DNA from: DATCYZ01 sp036526195
GTDB lineage: Bacteria; Pseudomonadota; Gammaproteobacteria; Burkholderiales; SG8-39
Assembly (NCBI GenBank): GCA_036526195.1
Contig: DATCYZ010000034.1
Coordinates: 1 to 8,548 of the forward strand
DNA: 8,548 nucleotides
Direction of reading: 5' to 3'
Shown: positions 1 to 5,326 of the stretch, piece after piece
Position numbering within the stretch: the first letter of the stretch is position 1
Layout of the letters: each line of letters opens with the position of its first letter
The notes under the pieces: model-generated
Databases searched by the model: none
What the model was told of the DNA's origin: nothing
The model's input: only the letters and a program-made list of their open reading frames with translations
Translations under genes and position numbers: made by a program

Positions 1-66
1 ATCGTGGTGCTGGCCTTCAATTTCCTCGGCGATGGGCTTAGGGATGCGGCGGATCCGTACAAGTAG
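1..66 (+). CDS. C-terminal end of a DppC/OppC-type peptide ABC transporter permease (partial)
   Basis: Only the last 21 codons and the TAG stop (64-66) lie in the window. The translation ends LAFNFLGDGLRDAADPYK. The string N-hhGDGLRDAxDP is the hallmark C-terminus of the DppC/OppC family of inner-membrane permeases, which import di- and oligopeptides or nickel with a periplasmic binding protein. In this family the segment follows the last transmembrane helix. Everything upstream is outside the window, so substrate and operon partners cannot be judged. It is transcribed convergently with the methyltransferase gene at 400-1140. The family call is confident despite the short length because this C-terminal signature is so conserved; the exact subfamily is not resolvable. 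Confidence 0.8.
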   Translation: MVVLAFNFLGDGLRDAADPYK

Positions 67-90
67 GTCAATGTTGAACGGAAGCTGAAG

Positions 91-176
91 TCAAAAGCTC
101 CACTTTGTCCGCTGCGCGGACAAAGTGGGTCCCGGCCTTGCTGCGCAAGACCGGGATCAGGAAAAGAAGAAGAACC
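91..176 (+). repeat. Two-hairpin repeat unit, copy 1
   Basis: The unit has two adjacent hairpins followed by a purine tail. Hairpin A spans 100-128 with a perfect 13-bp stem (100-112 with 116-128) and loop TGC at 113-115. Hairpin B spans 130-156 with arms 130-141 and 145-156, one C/A mismatch (136/150) and loop TGC at 142-144. The tail at 160-176 reads GGAAAAGAAGAAGAACC. Positions 125-176 recur without mismatch at 338-389, and GCTCCAC at 97-103 recurs at 310-316, always 213 bases away. The A-rich tail follows the hairpin on the plus strand, the wrong way round for an intrinsic terminator. Confidence 0.85.
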
Positions 177-220
177 AGCGCGGGACTCTTAGGCCCTTAC
201 TCCATCACCGCCGAAACACC

Positions 221-274
221 GTTCTTGTTCTTTTGCTTTTCCCCGGTCGCCGGTCCTGCGAAGCAGGGCCGGCG
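221..274 (-). repeat. Inverted, diverged relative of the hairpin-plus-purine-tail repeat
   Basis: Positions 248-259 pair with 263-274 around a GAA loop (260-262): 12 pairs, of which 254/268 is a T/G wobble. Read on the minus strand the hairpin is followed, after a few bases, by GGAAAAGCAAAAGAACAAGA (244-225). This resembles the tail of the unit at 91-176 (GGAAAAGAAGAAGAACC), and the hairpin also has the CCGG...CTGC-3-GCAG...CCGG plan of hairpin B. I therefore read it as a diverged copy in the opposite orientation. The resemblance is by eye and weaker than that between the two direct copies. Confidence 0.5.
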
Positions 275-303
275 AAACACGGCCTTCGCAAAGCACGGAC
301 GCC

Positions 304-389
304 TGAAAGGCTCCACCCCGCTCGCTTCGCGCTCGGGGTGGGTCCCGGCCTTGCTGCGCAAGACCGGGATCAGGAAAAGAAGAAGAACC
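304..389 (+). repeat. Two-hairpin repeat unit, copy 2
   Basis: This is the second copy of the unit at 91-176, offset by exactly 213 bases. Positions 338-389 match 125-176 over 52 bases without a mismatch. The first hairpin (313-341) has a different stem sequence but the same 21-base length and loop position. Three T-A pairs of copy 1 (104-106 with 122-124) are here three C-G pairs (317-319 with 335-337), and the loop is TTC (326-328) instead of TGC. Two pairs are lost (321/333 and 322/332); on the minus strand these become tandem A/G mismatches. The second hairpin is 343-369. Confidence 0.85.
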
Positions 390-391
390 GA

Positions 392-408
392 CGACGGTGC
401 TACCGTCG
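392..408 (-). terminator. Possible weak terminator hairpin at the methyltransferase stop
   Basis: A perfect 7-bp stem (392-398 with 402-408) surrounds the loop 399-401. On the minus strand the TAG stop of the methyltransferase gene (402-400) lies in and beside the loop. Downstream on that strand is a pyrimidine tract, CGGTTCTTCTTCTTTTCCTG (390-371). It is U-rich but not a clean U run, so termination may be weak. The pyrimidine tract belongs to the repeat at 304-389, so the repeat may serve this gene as a 3' end. Confidence 0.35.
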
Positions 409-1140
409 CTTGATCATCCAGAGACTCGACTCTCGCGCCCCCTCCACCAGCGGCAAGCGCCCAAGCACGCCCTCTCCGATCCATTCCGGCCTCTCCCGCA
501 CCACCCAGGCACTCGCAAACTCCACCTCATAGTCCCCACCGACCAGCACCTCGGCCACCGGTTCCTGTTCGTTGTATCGCCGCCATGCCCAGTCCTCCGG
601 GTAATCGTCGGGCAGGAAGATGTCGTGCACGTGGACGTACACCCCTGAGGCAAGCGCCGGCAGCACCTGCCCGAGCAGCAGGTCGACGTCCGACCCGGGC
701 GAGCGCTTGTGACTGGAGTCGATGAAGACGACGTCACCCGATTCAAGGGTCTCGAAGGGCGCAAGGCCTGCAGTTTCGAGGGTGGTTCGATGGGCATCGA
801 GTTTCAGGCCATCGAGCACCGCGCGCGGCCGGGGATCGATGGAGGTGATGCGGGTGGCGAGCGCGCCATCGGCGACGGCGCGGGCCATGAAGCGGGTGGA
901 ATGGCCGGAGCCGACTTCGACGATGCGCTTGGGCGCGTGGCGCCGCACCATGGCGTAGGCGGCGGCGGCGTCAAGGCGCGGGAACCAGTCCTGGTTCCAG
1001 CGCGGCGCGGGCGGCCGGTCGGGGCCGATGGCCTCGAGCGCGTCGGCGAAGGATTCGATGGCGTCCAGGTGCGCGCGGATCCGCGCTTCGCGCGAACGCA
1101 GGTGCGCGCCGGCCGCGGCGCGCAGGGCTTGCGGAGTCAC
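400..1140 (-). CDS. Class I SAM-dependent methyltransferase (Methyltransf_24-like)
   Basis: The 246-residue soluble protein has a Rossmann methyltransferase core. The glycine-rich SAM motif I is VEVGSGHS at residues 74-81. The strand ITSIDP (98-103) supplies the acidic residue expected to hold the SAM ribose. DVVFIDSSH (136-144) corresponds to the motif IV/post-I region seen in the Methyltransf_24 family, and GVYVHVHDIF (166-175) ends the core. The N-terminal 50 residues look like a helical, Arg-rich cap. The start is GTG at 1140; no other start codon lies near, and the ribosome site (AGCGG in the upstream gene's tail) is weak. The gene begins 10 bases after the MBL-hydrolase stop, so translational coupling in a two-gene operon is likely. 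The acceptor substrate cannot be inferred; relatives act on sugars, lipids or small molecules. No clear link to the neighbouring signalling genes is visible. Confidence 0.8.
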   Translation of the reverse strand: MTPQALRAAAGAHLRSREARIRAHLDAIESFADALEAIGPDRPPAPRWNQDWFPRLDAAAAYAMVRRHAPKRIVEVGSGHSTRFMARAVADGALATRITSIDPRPRAVLDGLKLDAHRTTLETAGLAPFETLESGDVVFIDSSHKRSPGSDVDLLLGQVLPALASGVYVHVHDIFLPDDYPEDWAWRRYNEQEPVAEVLVGGDYEVEFASAWVVRERPEWIGEGVLGRLPLVEGARESSLWMIKRR

Positions 1141-1150
1141 GCGTCGCCGC

Positions 1151-1981
1151 TCAGGGCGTCAGCACGAGGCCCTCGCGGGCCAGGATTGCCTCGGGCAGCG
1201 CCGCCGCCACCTCGCGGCCAATGGCGTCGAGCCGGTCGTCGTCATGGTCGGGGTCGTGGTGGAAGACGACGAGCCGCTTCACCCCGGCCGCCTTGCACAG
1301 CCGCACGCCCTCTTGCCAGGTGGAGTGCCCCCAGCCGACGTGCCCGTCGGCATACTCGGCGTCGGTGTACATGCAGTCGTAGATGACGATGTCGGCGCCC
1401 CGGATCAGCTCGAGGATGCCGCGGTCGGGCGCGCCCGGCACGTGCTCGGTGTCGGTGAGGTAGCAGATCGACCGGCCGTCGAAGTCCACCCGGTAGCCGG
1501 TGGCGCCATCCGGGTGGTTCAGCGCCACGGTGCGCACCGAGATCTCCGGCGAGGGCTGCAGCGTGTCGCCGGCGCGGAAGTCGTTGTACTGCATCTGCGC
1601 GCGGAACACTTCCGGCGGCACAGGGAAGAGCGGCGACATCATGAACTCACGCAGCACCCGGGTGAGCGTCATGCTGCCGCCGAGGTGGCCGGCCCAGAGG
1701 CGGAAGCGGTTCTCGGTCTGGAAGAAGGGCTTGAAGAACGGCAGACCGCAGACGTGGTCGAAGTGGGTGTGCGTCAGGTACAGGTCGGCGTCGAGCGGCG
1801 CCTCGGCCACCAGCTGGTTGCCGAGGTAACGCATGCCCGAGCCGCCGTCGAACAGCAGCAGGCGGTCGTCGCAGCGCACCTCCAGCGAGGAGGTGTTGCC
1901 GCCGTAGCGCATCGTCCCGGGGCCCGAACAGGCGATGCTGCCCCGCACCCCCCAGAAACGGACCGTGAAGTCCCTTGGCAT
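1151..1981 (-). CDS. MBL-fold metallo-hydrolase (PhnP/RNase Z-like, COG1235 type)
   Basis: With the ATG at 1981 the protein has 276 residues. It opens MPRDFTVRFWGVRGSIACSG, the typical N-terminus of COG1235 hydrolases, followed by RYGGNTSSLEV. Metal-binding residues are visible: the HxHxDH motif HTHFDH (71-76), His156 in NHPDG, Asp177 in TDTEH, and His241/242 in FHHDPDHDD. These would support a two-metal phosphodiesterase-type site. Known relatives cleave phosphodiesters such as cyclic phosphates or RNA, but the substrate here is unknown. An in-frame ATG ten codons upstream (2011) has no ribosome site; the chosen ATG has AAAGG eight bases before it. The gene is divergent from the ABC/CNB/cyclase operon and directly upstream of the methyltransferase gene. 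A role in degrading the cyclase product is an inference from position. Confidence 0.85.
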   Translation of the reverse strand: MPRDFTVRFWGVRGSIACSGPGTMRYGGNTSSLEVRCDDRLLLFDGGSGMRYLGNQLVAEAPLDADLYLTHTHFDHVCGLPFFKPFFQTENRFRLWAGHLGGSMTLTRVLREFMMSPLFPVPPEVFRAQMQYNDFRAGDTLQPSPEISVRTVALNHPDGATGYRVDFDGRSICYLTDTEHVPGAPDRGILELIRGADIVIYDCMYTDAEYADGHVGWGHSTWQEGVRLCKAAGVKRLVVFHHDPDHDDDRLDAIGREVAAALPEAILAREGLVLTP

Positions 1982-2111
1982 CTCCCGTGCCTTTCTCCGT
2001 ATGTCTTGCATGGCAACTATAGCGGATTGCCGCCGGTGGCGGTCCGGCTCGTTCAGTCATGCCCATAGCGGTAAGATGGGCACCAATAAGAGAAAAGGGG
2101 GAAAAGATCCG
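1982..2111. promoter_or_regulatory. Divergent promoter region between MBL hydrolase and ABC/cyclase operon
   Basis: This 130-base gap must hold the promoters of both transcription units. On the plus strand TAAGAT (2072-2077) is a fair -10 box about 35 bases before the preferred GTG start of the ABC gene; no convincing -35 is seen. On the minus strand TATAGT (2021-2016) is a possible -10 for the MBL gene, again without a good -35. The heptamer ATAGCGG occurs twice in the same orientation (2019-2025 and 2065-2071), close to each candidate -10, and may mark a shared regulator site. A small hairpin CCGCC-GGT-GGCGG lies at 2030-2042. Promoter calls are by eye only. Confidence 0.4.
2061..2081. promoter_or_regulatory. 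Dyad GCCCAT-N9-ATGGGC over a candidate -10 box
   Basis: A perfect 6-bp inverted repeat (2061-2066 and 2076-2081) is separated by nine bases. It brackets the TAAGAT candidate -10 at 2072-2077. That spacing and position are what one would expect of a repressor operator; a short RNA hairpin is the alternative if transcription starts further upstream. Short dyads occur by chance in GC-rich DNA, so this is tentative. Confidence 0.3.
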
Positions 2112-4826
2112 GTGGAACGGACCTTGTTCGGCTTCATCCTGAAGTACAGCCGGCGCGAGCAATGGATGATCGTGCCCTTCGTCGTCGCGTCGATGGTGTT
2201 CTATTTCATCTCGCTCGACCTCCCGAAGACCATCATCAACCAGGCGATCACCGGCAAGTCCTTCCCCGACCCGGACGCCACCGCCCGCTTCCTGCGCATC
2301 GACCTGCCGCTGCCCGAATTCTTCGGCGGCGCGATCCCGCTGTTCGACGGCTTCGAGTTGTCGCGCCTGCCCTACCTGGTCGCCCTGTGCATCGCGTTCC
2401 TGGTGATGATCATCGTCAACGGCGCCCTGAAGTACAAGATCAACACCATGAAGGGCTGGATGGGCGAGCGCATGCTGCGCCGGCTGCGCTACGCGCTGCT
2501 CGACCACATCCTGCGCTTTCCCCTGCCGCGCTTTCGCAAGGTGAAGTCCGCGGAAGTCGCCACCATGATCAACACCGAGGTGGAGCCGCTCGGCGGCTTC
2601 ATCGGCGAGTCGATCATCACGCCGCTGTTCCTCGGCGGGCAGGCGCTCACGGCGATGTTCTTCATCCTCTATCAGCATCTCGCGCTCGGCATGATCGCCT
2701 TCGCCGTGGTGGCGCTGCAGACCTACATCGTGCCCAAGCTGCGCCGTCGGCTGCTCGTGCTTTCCAAGGAGCGCCAGCTCGCCTCGCGCCAGTTCGCCGG
2801 GCGCATCGCCGAGTGCGTCGACGGGGTGGTGGAGATCCACGCCCACGGCACCTCGAACTACGAGCGCGCCGAGATTTCCGCCCGCCTGGGCAGGCTGTTC
2901 CGCATCCGCTTCGAGATCTACCAGCGGAAGTTCATGGTGAAGTTCATCAACAACTTCCTTTCCCAGGTCACGCCGTTCCTGTTCTACCTGGCCGGCGGCT
3001 ACCTGGTGATCGTCGGCAAGCTCGACATCGGCGCCCTGGTCGCGGTCATCGCCGCGTACAAGGACCTGCCCAGCCCGATCAAGGAACTCATCGACTGGGA
3101 CCAGCAGCGCCTCGACGTCGGCATCAAGTACAACCAGGTCATCGAGCAGTTCATGATCGAGGGCCTGGCCGACCCGCAGACGCAGCGCCTGATCGAGAAG
3201 CCGGAACTGCCGAAGGACGGCGGCGTGCGCGCCGCGAGCGTGTCGCTGGTGGACGAATCCAAGACCCGGCTGCTCGAGGGCATCAGCTTCGAGTTCGGGC
3301 TGGAGGAGCACGTGGCGCTGGTCGGCCCGCACGGCTCGGGCCGCAGCGAGCTCGCGCAGATCACCGCGGCGCTGCTCGCGCCCTCCAGCGGCAAGCTGAC
3401 GCTGGGCGGCCTCGACCTGGCCGGCGCGCCGGAAGCGCTCACCGGCCGCGCCATCGGCTACGTCGGCACCAGCGCCTACCTGTATCCCACGACGGTGCGC
3501 GACAACATCCTCTACAGCCTGAAGCACCGCCCGGTGCGCGAACCCGACTACGACCCGGACGCGCGCGAGGAATGGCTGTTCCAGCTGGCCGAGGCGAAGC
3601 GCACCGACAGCACCACGCTGGACATCAACGCCGACTGGATCGACCACGAGGCCGCGGGCGCCGCGGATCCCGAAGCGCTCGAGACGCGCCTGCAGGAAGT
3701 GCTGACCACGGTCGACCTGGAGGAAGTGGTGTTCGAGCTGGGCCTGCGCAACGCGCTCGACCCGCAGGCCCATGCCGGCATCGCCGAGAAGGTCCTGCAG
3801 GCGCGCGAGGCGATGCGCAAGCGCCTCGGCCTGCCCGGGATCCAGGACCTGGTCGAGCGCTTCGACCCGGAACGCTACAACCGCAACGCCACGCTGGCCG
3901 AGAACCTGCTGTTCGGCACGCCGGTGGGGCGCAAATTCGACGTCGAGAACCTCGGCAGCAACGCCTTTGTGCGACAGGTGCTGGAGGACACCGGCCTCGC
4001 CCCGGACGTGCTGGAAATGGGCCGCCAGCTCGCCGAGACCATGGTCGAACTGTTCAGCGGCCTGCCGCCTGGGCATGAGTTCTTCGACCGCTTCAGCTTC
4101 GTGCGCCAGGACGACCTGCCGGCGCTGAAGACCCTCCTCGCCCGCGCCGCCGACACCGGCCTCGGCTCGCTGGAGAGCGCCGAGCGCGACGCCCTGTTCG
4201 TGCTGCCGTTCAAGCTAATTCCCGCCCGGCATCGTCTCGGCCTGATCGACGAGGCCTTCGAGGCGCGGGTGCTGCAGGCGCGGCGACGCTTCGCCGAAAC
4301 GCTGCCGCCGGCCCTGCAGGGCGCCATCGAGTTCTTCGACCCGGCGCGCTACAACAGCGCCGCCTCGCTGCAGGACAACGTGCTGTTCGGCAAGATCGCC
4401 GCCGGGCAGGCCGACGCCACGGCGCGCATCGGCGCGCTGCTGCGACTGGTGCTGGACGAACTGTCGCTGCGCCCGCTGGTGGTGCGCGCCGGGCTGGAGT
4501 ACCAGGTCGGGGTCGGCGGCTCGCGGATCTCGCCCCCCGACCGACAGAAGATCGCCATCGCCCGCGCGCTTATCAAGCGCCCGCTGCTGCTGGTGCTCGA
4601 CCAGGCCGCGGGCGCGCTCGATCCGTCGGCGCAAAAGCGCATCGTCGAGTCGCTGCTCGCCGCGCGCAAGGGGCACGGGGTATTCTGGGCCCTCGCGCGT
4701 CTCGATCTTGCCGACCGCTTCGACCGCGTGATGGTGCTCGATCACGGGCGCATGACCGGCTTCGGCACCTACGAGGCGCTGAGCGCGGAAGGCGGCGCCC
4801 TGCGCAAGCTGATCGACGCAGGCTGA
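2112..4826 (+). CDS. ABC-exporter-like membrane protein with degenerate ATPase motifs and large insertion
   Basis: With GTG at 2112 the protein has 904 residues. Upstream AAGGGGG (2095-2101) is the best ribosome site; an in-frame ATG at 2076 has a poor one and would overlap the candidate -10. Residues 1-330 form an ABC-exporter-type membrane domain with about six helices (near 20-37, 87-107, 170-188, 190-206, 282-302, 306-316). The nucleotide-binding domain starts near 370. Its motifs are recognisable but altered: Walker A GPHGSGRS (405-412, Lys to Arg411), Q-loop YVGTS (Gln to Thr453), signature ISPPD for LSGGQ (806-810), Walker B LLLVLDQ (825-831, catalytic Glu to Gln831), and H-loop His to Ala862. 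Between Q-loop and signature lies about 350 residues instead of the usual 70 or so, with repeated FDPxRYN...NhLFG segments (584-602 and 742-760). Cargo is unknown. It is the first gene of the operon with the CNB protein and cyclase, suggesting cyclic-nucleotide control. Confidence 0.88.
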   Translation: MERTLFGFILKYSRREQWMIVPFVVASMVFYFISLDLPKTIINQAITGKSFPDPDATARFLRIDLPLPEFFGGAIPLFDGFELSRLPYLVALCIAFLVMIIVNGALKYKINTMKGWMGERMLRRLRYALLDHILRFPLPRFRKVKSAEVATMINTEVEPLGGFIGESIITPLFLGGQALTAMFFILYQHLALGMIAFAVVALQTYIVPKLRRRLLVLSKERQLASRQFAGRIAECVDGVVEIHAHGTSNYERAEISARLGRLFRIRFEIYQRKFMVKFINNFLSQVTPFLFYLAGGYLVIVGKLDIGALVAVIAAYKDLPSPIKELIDWDQQRLDVGIKYNQVIEQFMIEGLADPQTQRLIEKPELPKDGGVRAASVSLVDESKTRLLEGISFEFGLEEHVALVGPHGSGRSELAQITAALLAPSSGKLTLGGLDLAGAPEALTGRAIGYVGTSAYLYPTTVRDNILYSLKHRPVREPDYDPDAREEWLFQLAEAKRTDSTTLDINADWIDHEAAGAADPEALETRLQEVLTTVDLEEVVFELGLRNALDPQAHAGIAEKVLQAREAMRKRLGLPGIQDLVERFDPERYNRNATLAENLLFGTPVGRKFDVENLGSNAFVRQVLEDTGLAPDVLEMGRQLAETMVELFSGLPPGHEFFDRFSFVRQDDLPALKTLLARAADTGLGSLESAERDALFVLPFKLIPARHRLGLIDEAFEARVLQARRRFAETLPPALQGAIEFFDPARYNSAASLQDNVLFGKIAAGQADATARIGALLRLVLDELSLRPLVVRAGLEYQVGVGGSRISPPDRQKIAIARALIKRPLLLVLDQAAGALDPSAQKRIVESLLAARKGHGVFWALARLDLADRFDRVMVLDHGRMTGFGTYEALSAEGGALRKLIDAG

Positions 4827-4839
4827 TTGAAACCAGGCT

Positions 4840-4856
4840 GCCGGCAGCGTGCCGGC
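4840..4856 (+). promoter_or_regulatory. Hairpin just upstream of the CNB-gene ribosome site
   Basis: In the 44-base gap after the ABC stop, GCCGGCA (4840-4846) pairs with TGCCGGC (4850-4856) around a GCG loop. The ribosome site AAGGAGG (4858-4864) begins two bases later, six bases before the ATG. There is no U tract, so it is not an intrinsic terminator. It could tune translation or mRNA processing, raising the output of the CNB and cyclase genes relative to the ABC gene. The alternative palindrome GCTGCCGGCAGC (4837-4848) overlaps it. Confidence 0.35.
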
Positions 4857-4870
4857 CAAGGAGGCAGGTC

Positions 4871-5326
4871 ATGAGTCTCGAGGAAGAGGTCAAGCTGATC
4901 CGCAGGTTCCCGATCTTCAGCAAGATCGCCCCGGCGATGCAGAAGCTGCTGTGCTTTTCCAGCGAGCGGCTGAGCTATGACGCCGGGCAGGTGATGTTCC
5001 GCGTCGGCGACACCGCCGACGCGGCCTACGTCGTCATCGACGGCGCGGTGGACATCACCATCCCCACGCCGCGCGGCGAGCTGCTGGTCAACACGCTGGG
5101 GCGCGACGACATCATCGGCGAGATCGCGATCTTCGGCGACGTGCCGCGCACCGCCACCGCGACCGCCACCAGCAAGGTCGAGACCCTGCGCATCTCCAAG
5201 GAGATGTTCATCAACATCATCCGCGAGAACCCGGATGCCGCACTCGAGCTGATCCGCATCCTGGCGGCGCGCCTTGCCAACACCACCGCGCAGCTGAGCC
5301 GCGCAAACGGCGCCGGAAAGGCGTGA
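4871..5326 (+). CDS. Stand-alone cyclic-nucleotide-binding domain protein
   Basis: This 151-residue soluble protein is a single CRP/PKA-type beta-barrel. The N-terminal helix region LIRRFPIFSKIAP (9-21) is typical of these domains. The phosphate-binding cassette is well kept: Gly83-Glu84 for the ribose, then FGDVPRTATATA (88-99), with Arg93 and Thr94 in the positions that contact the cyclic phosphate. Ligand binding is therefore likely; cAMP is the usual ligand when Thr or Ser follows the Arg, but this is not proof. The C-terminal helix (about 112-142) has no helix-turn-helix DNA-binding domain after it, so it is not a complete CRP/FNR transcription factor. It has a strong ribosome site (AAGGAGG) and shares its last bases with the cyclase start. 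It probably passes the cyclase signal to a partner protein, possibly the ABC-like membrane protein encoded just upstream. Confidence 0.9.
   Translation: MSLEEEVKLIRRFPIFSKIAPAMQKLLCFSSERLSYDAGQVMFRVGDTADAAYVVIDGAVDITIPTPRGELLVNTLGRDDIIGEIAIFGDVPRTATATATSKVETLRISKEMFINIIRENPDAALELIRILAARLANTTAQLSRANGAGKA

Larger units (their letters stand above)
67..399. other. Convergent intergenic region rich in hairpin repeats
   Basis: This 333-base gap lies between the 3' ends of the permease gene (+) and the methyltransferase gene (-). I see no credible gene in it: the open frames here encode repeated Arg/Lys-rich peptides that merely translate the DNA repeat. It contains two copies of a two-hairpin unit (91-176 and 304-389), an inverted diverged relative (221-274), the octamer CGAAACAC twice (212-219 and 273-280), and a hairpin overlapping the methyltransferase stop codon (392-408). 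The layout resembles REP/BIME-type extragenic repeats, which favour gaps between convergent genes, but the sequence matches no REP family I recognise. Confidence 0.7.

Noticed and set aside
130..176. Intrinsic terminator for the permease gene (hairpin B with tail)
   Set aside because: On the plus strand the hairpin is followed by an A-rich purine tract, not a U tract, so it lacks the required feature. The perfect hairpin at 100-128 also has no T run after it.
105..532. Overlapping open frames with the repeated peptide VPALLRKTGIRKRRRT in the left gap
   Set aside because: They only translate the duplicated hairpin DNA, differ in frame and length, and run into the methyltransferase gene on the other strand. 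The repeat is explained at DNA/RNA level.
1647..4076. An 809-residue open frame on the minus strand, antisense to the MBL and ABC genes
   Set aside because: Its translation is a His/Gln/Glu/Arg/Val-rich low-complexity string typical of antisense frames in GC-rich DNA. It overlaps two well-supported genes and shows no domain.
2076..4826. ATG at 2076 as the start of the ABC gene
   Set aside because: It has a weak ribosome site and lies in the candidate -10 box and dyad. GTG at 2112 has AAGGGGG about ten bases upstream and gives the N-terminus ERTLFGFILKYSRREQ right before the first helix. It stays possible if transcription starts further upstream.
4871..5326. CRP/FNR transcription factor
   Set aside because: The protein ends right after the C-helix; no helix-turn-helix domain is encoded before the stop, and the downstream frame is the cyclase.
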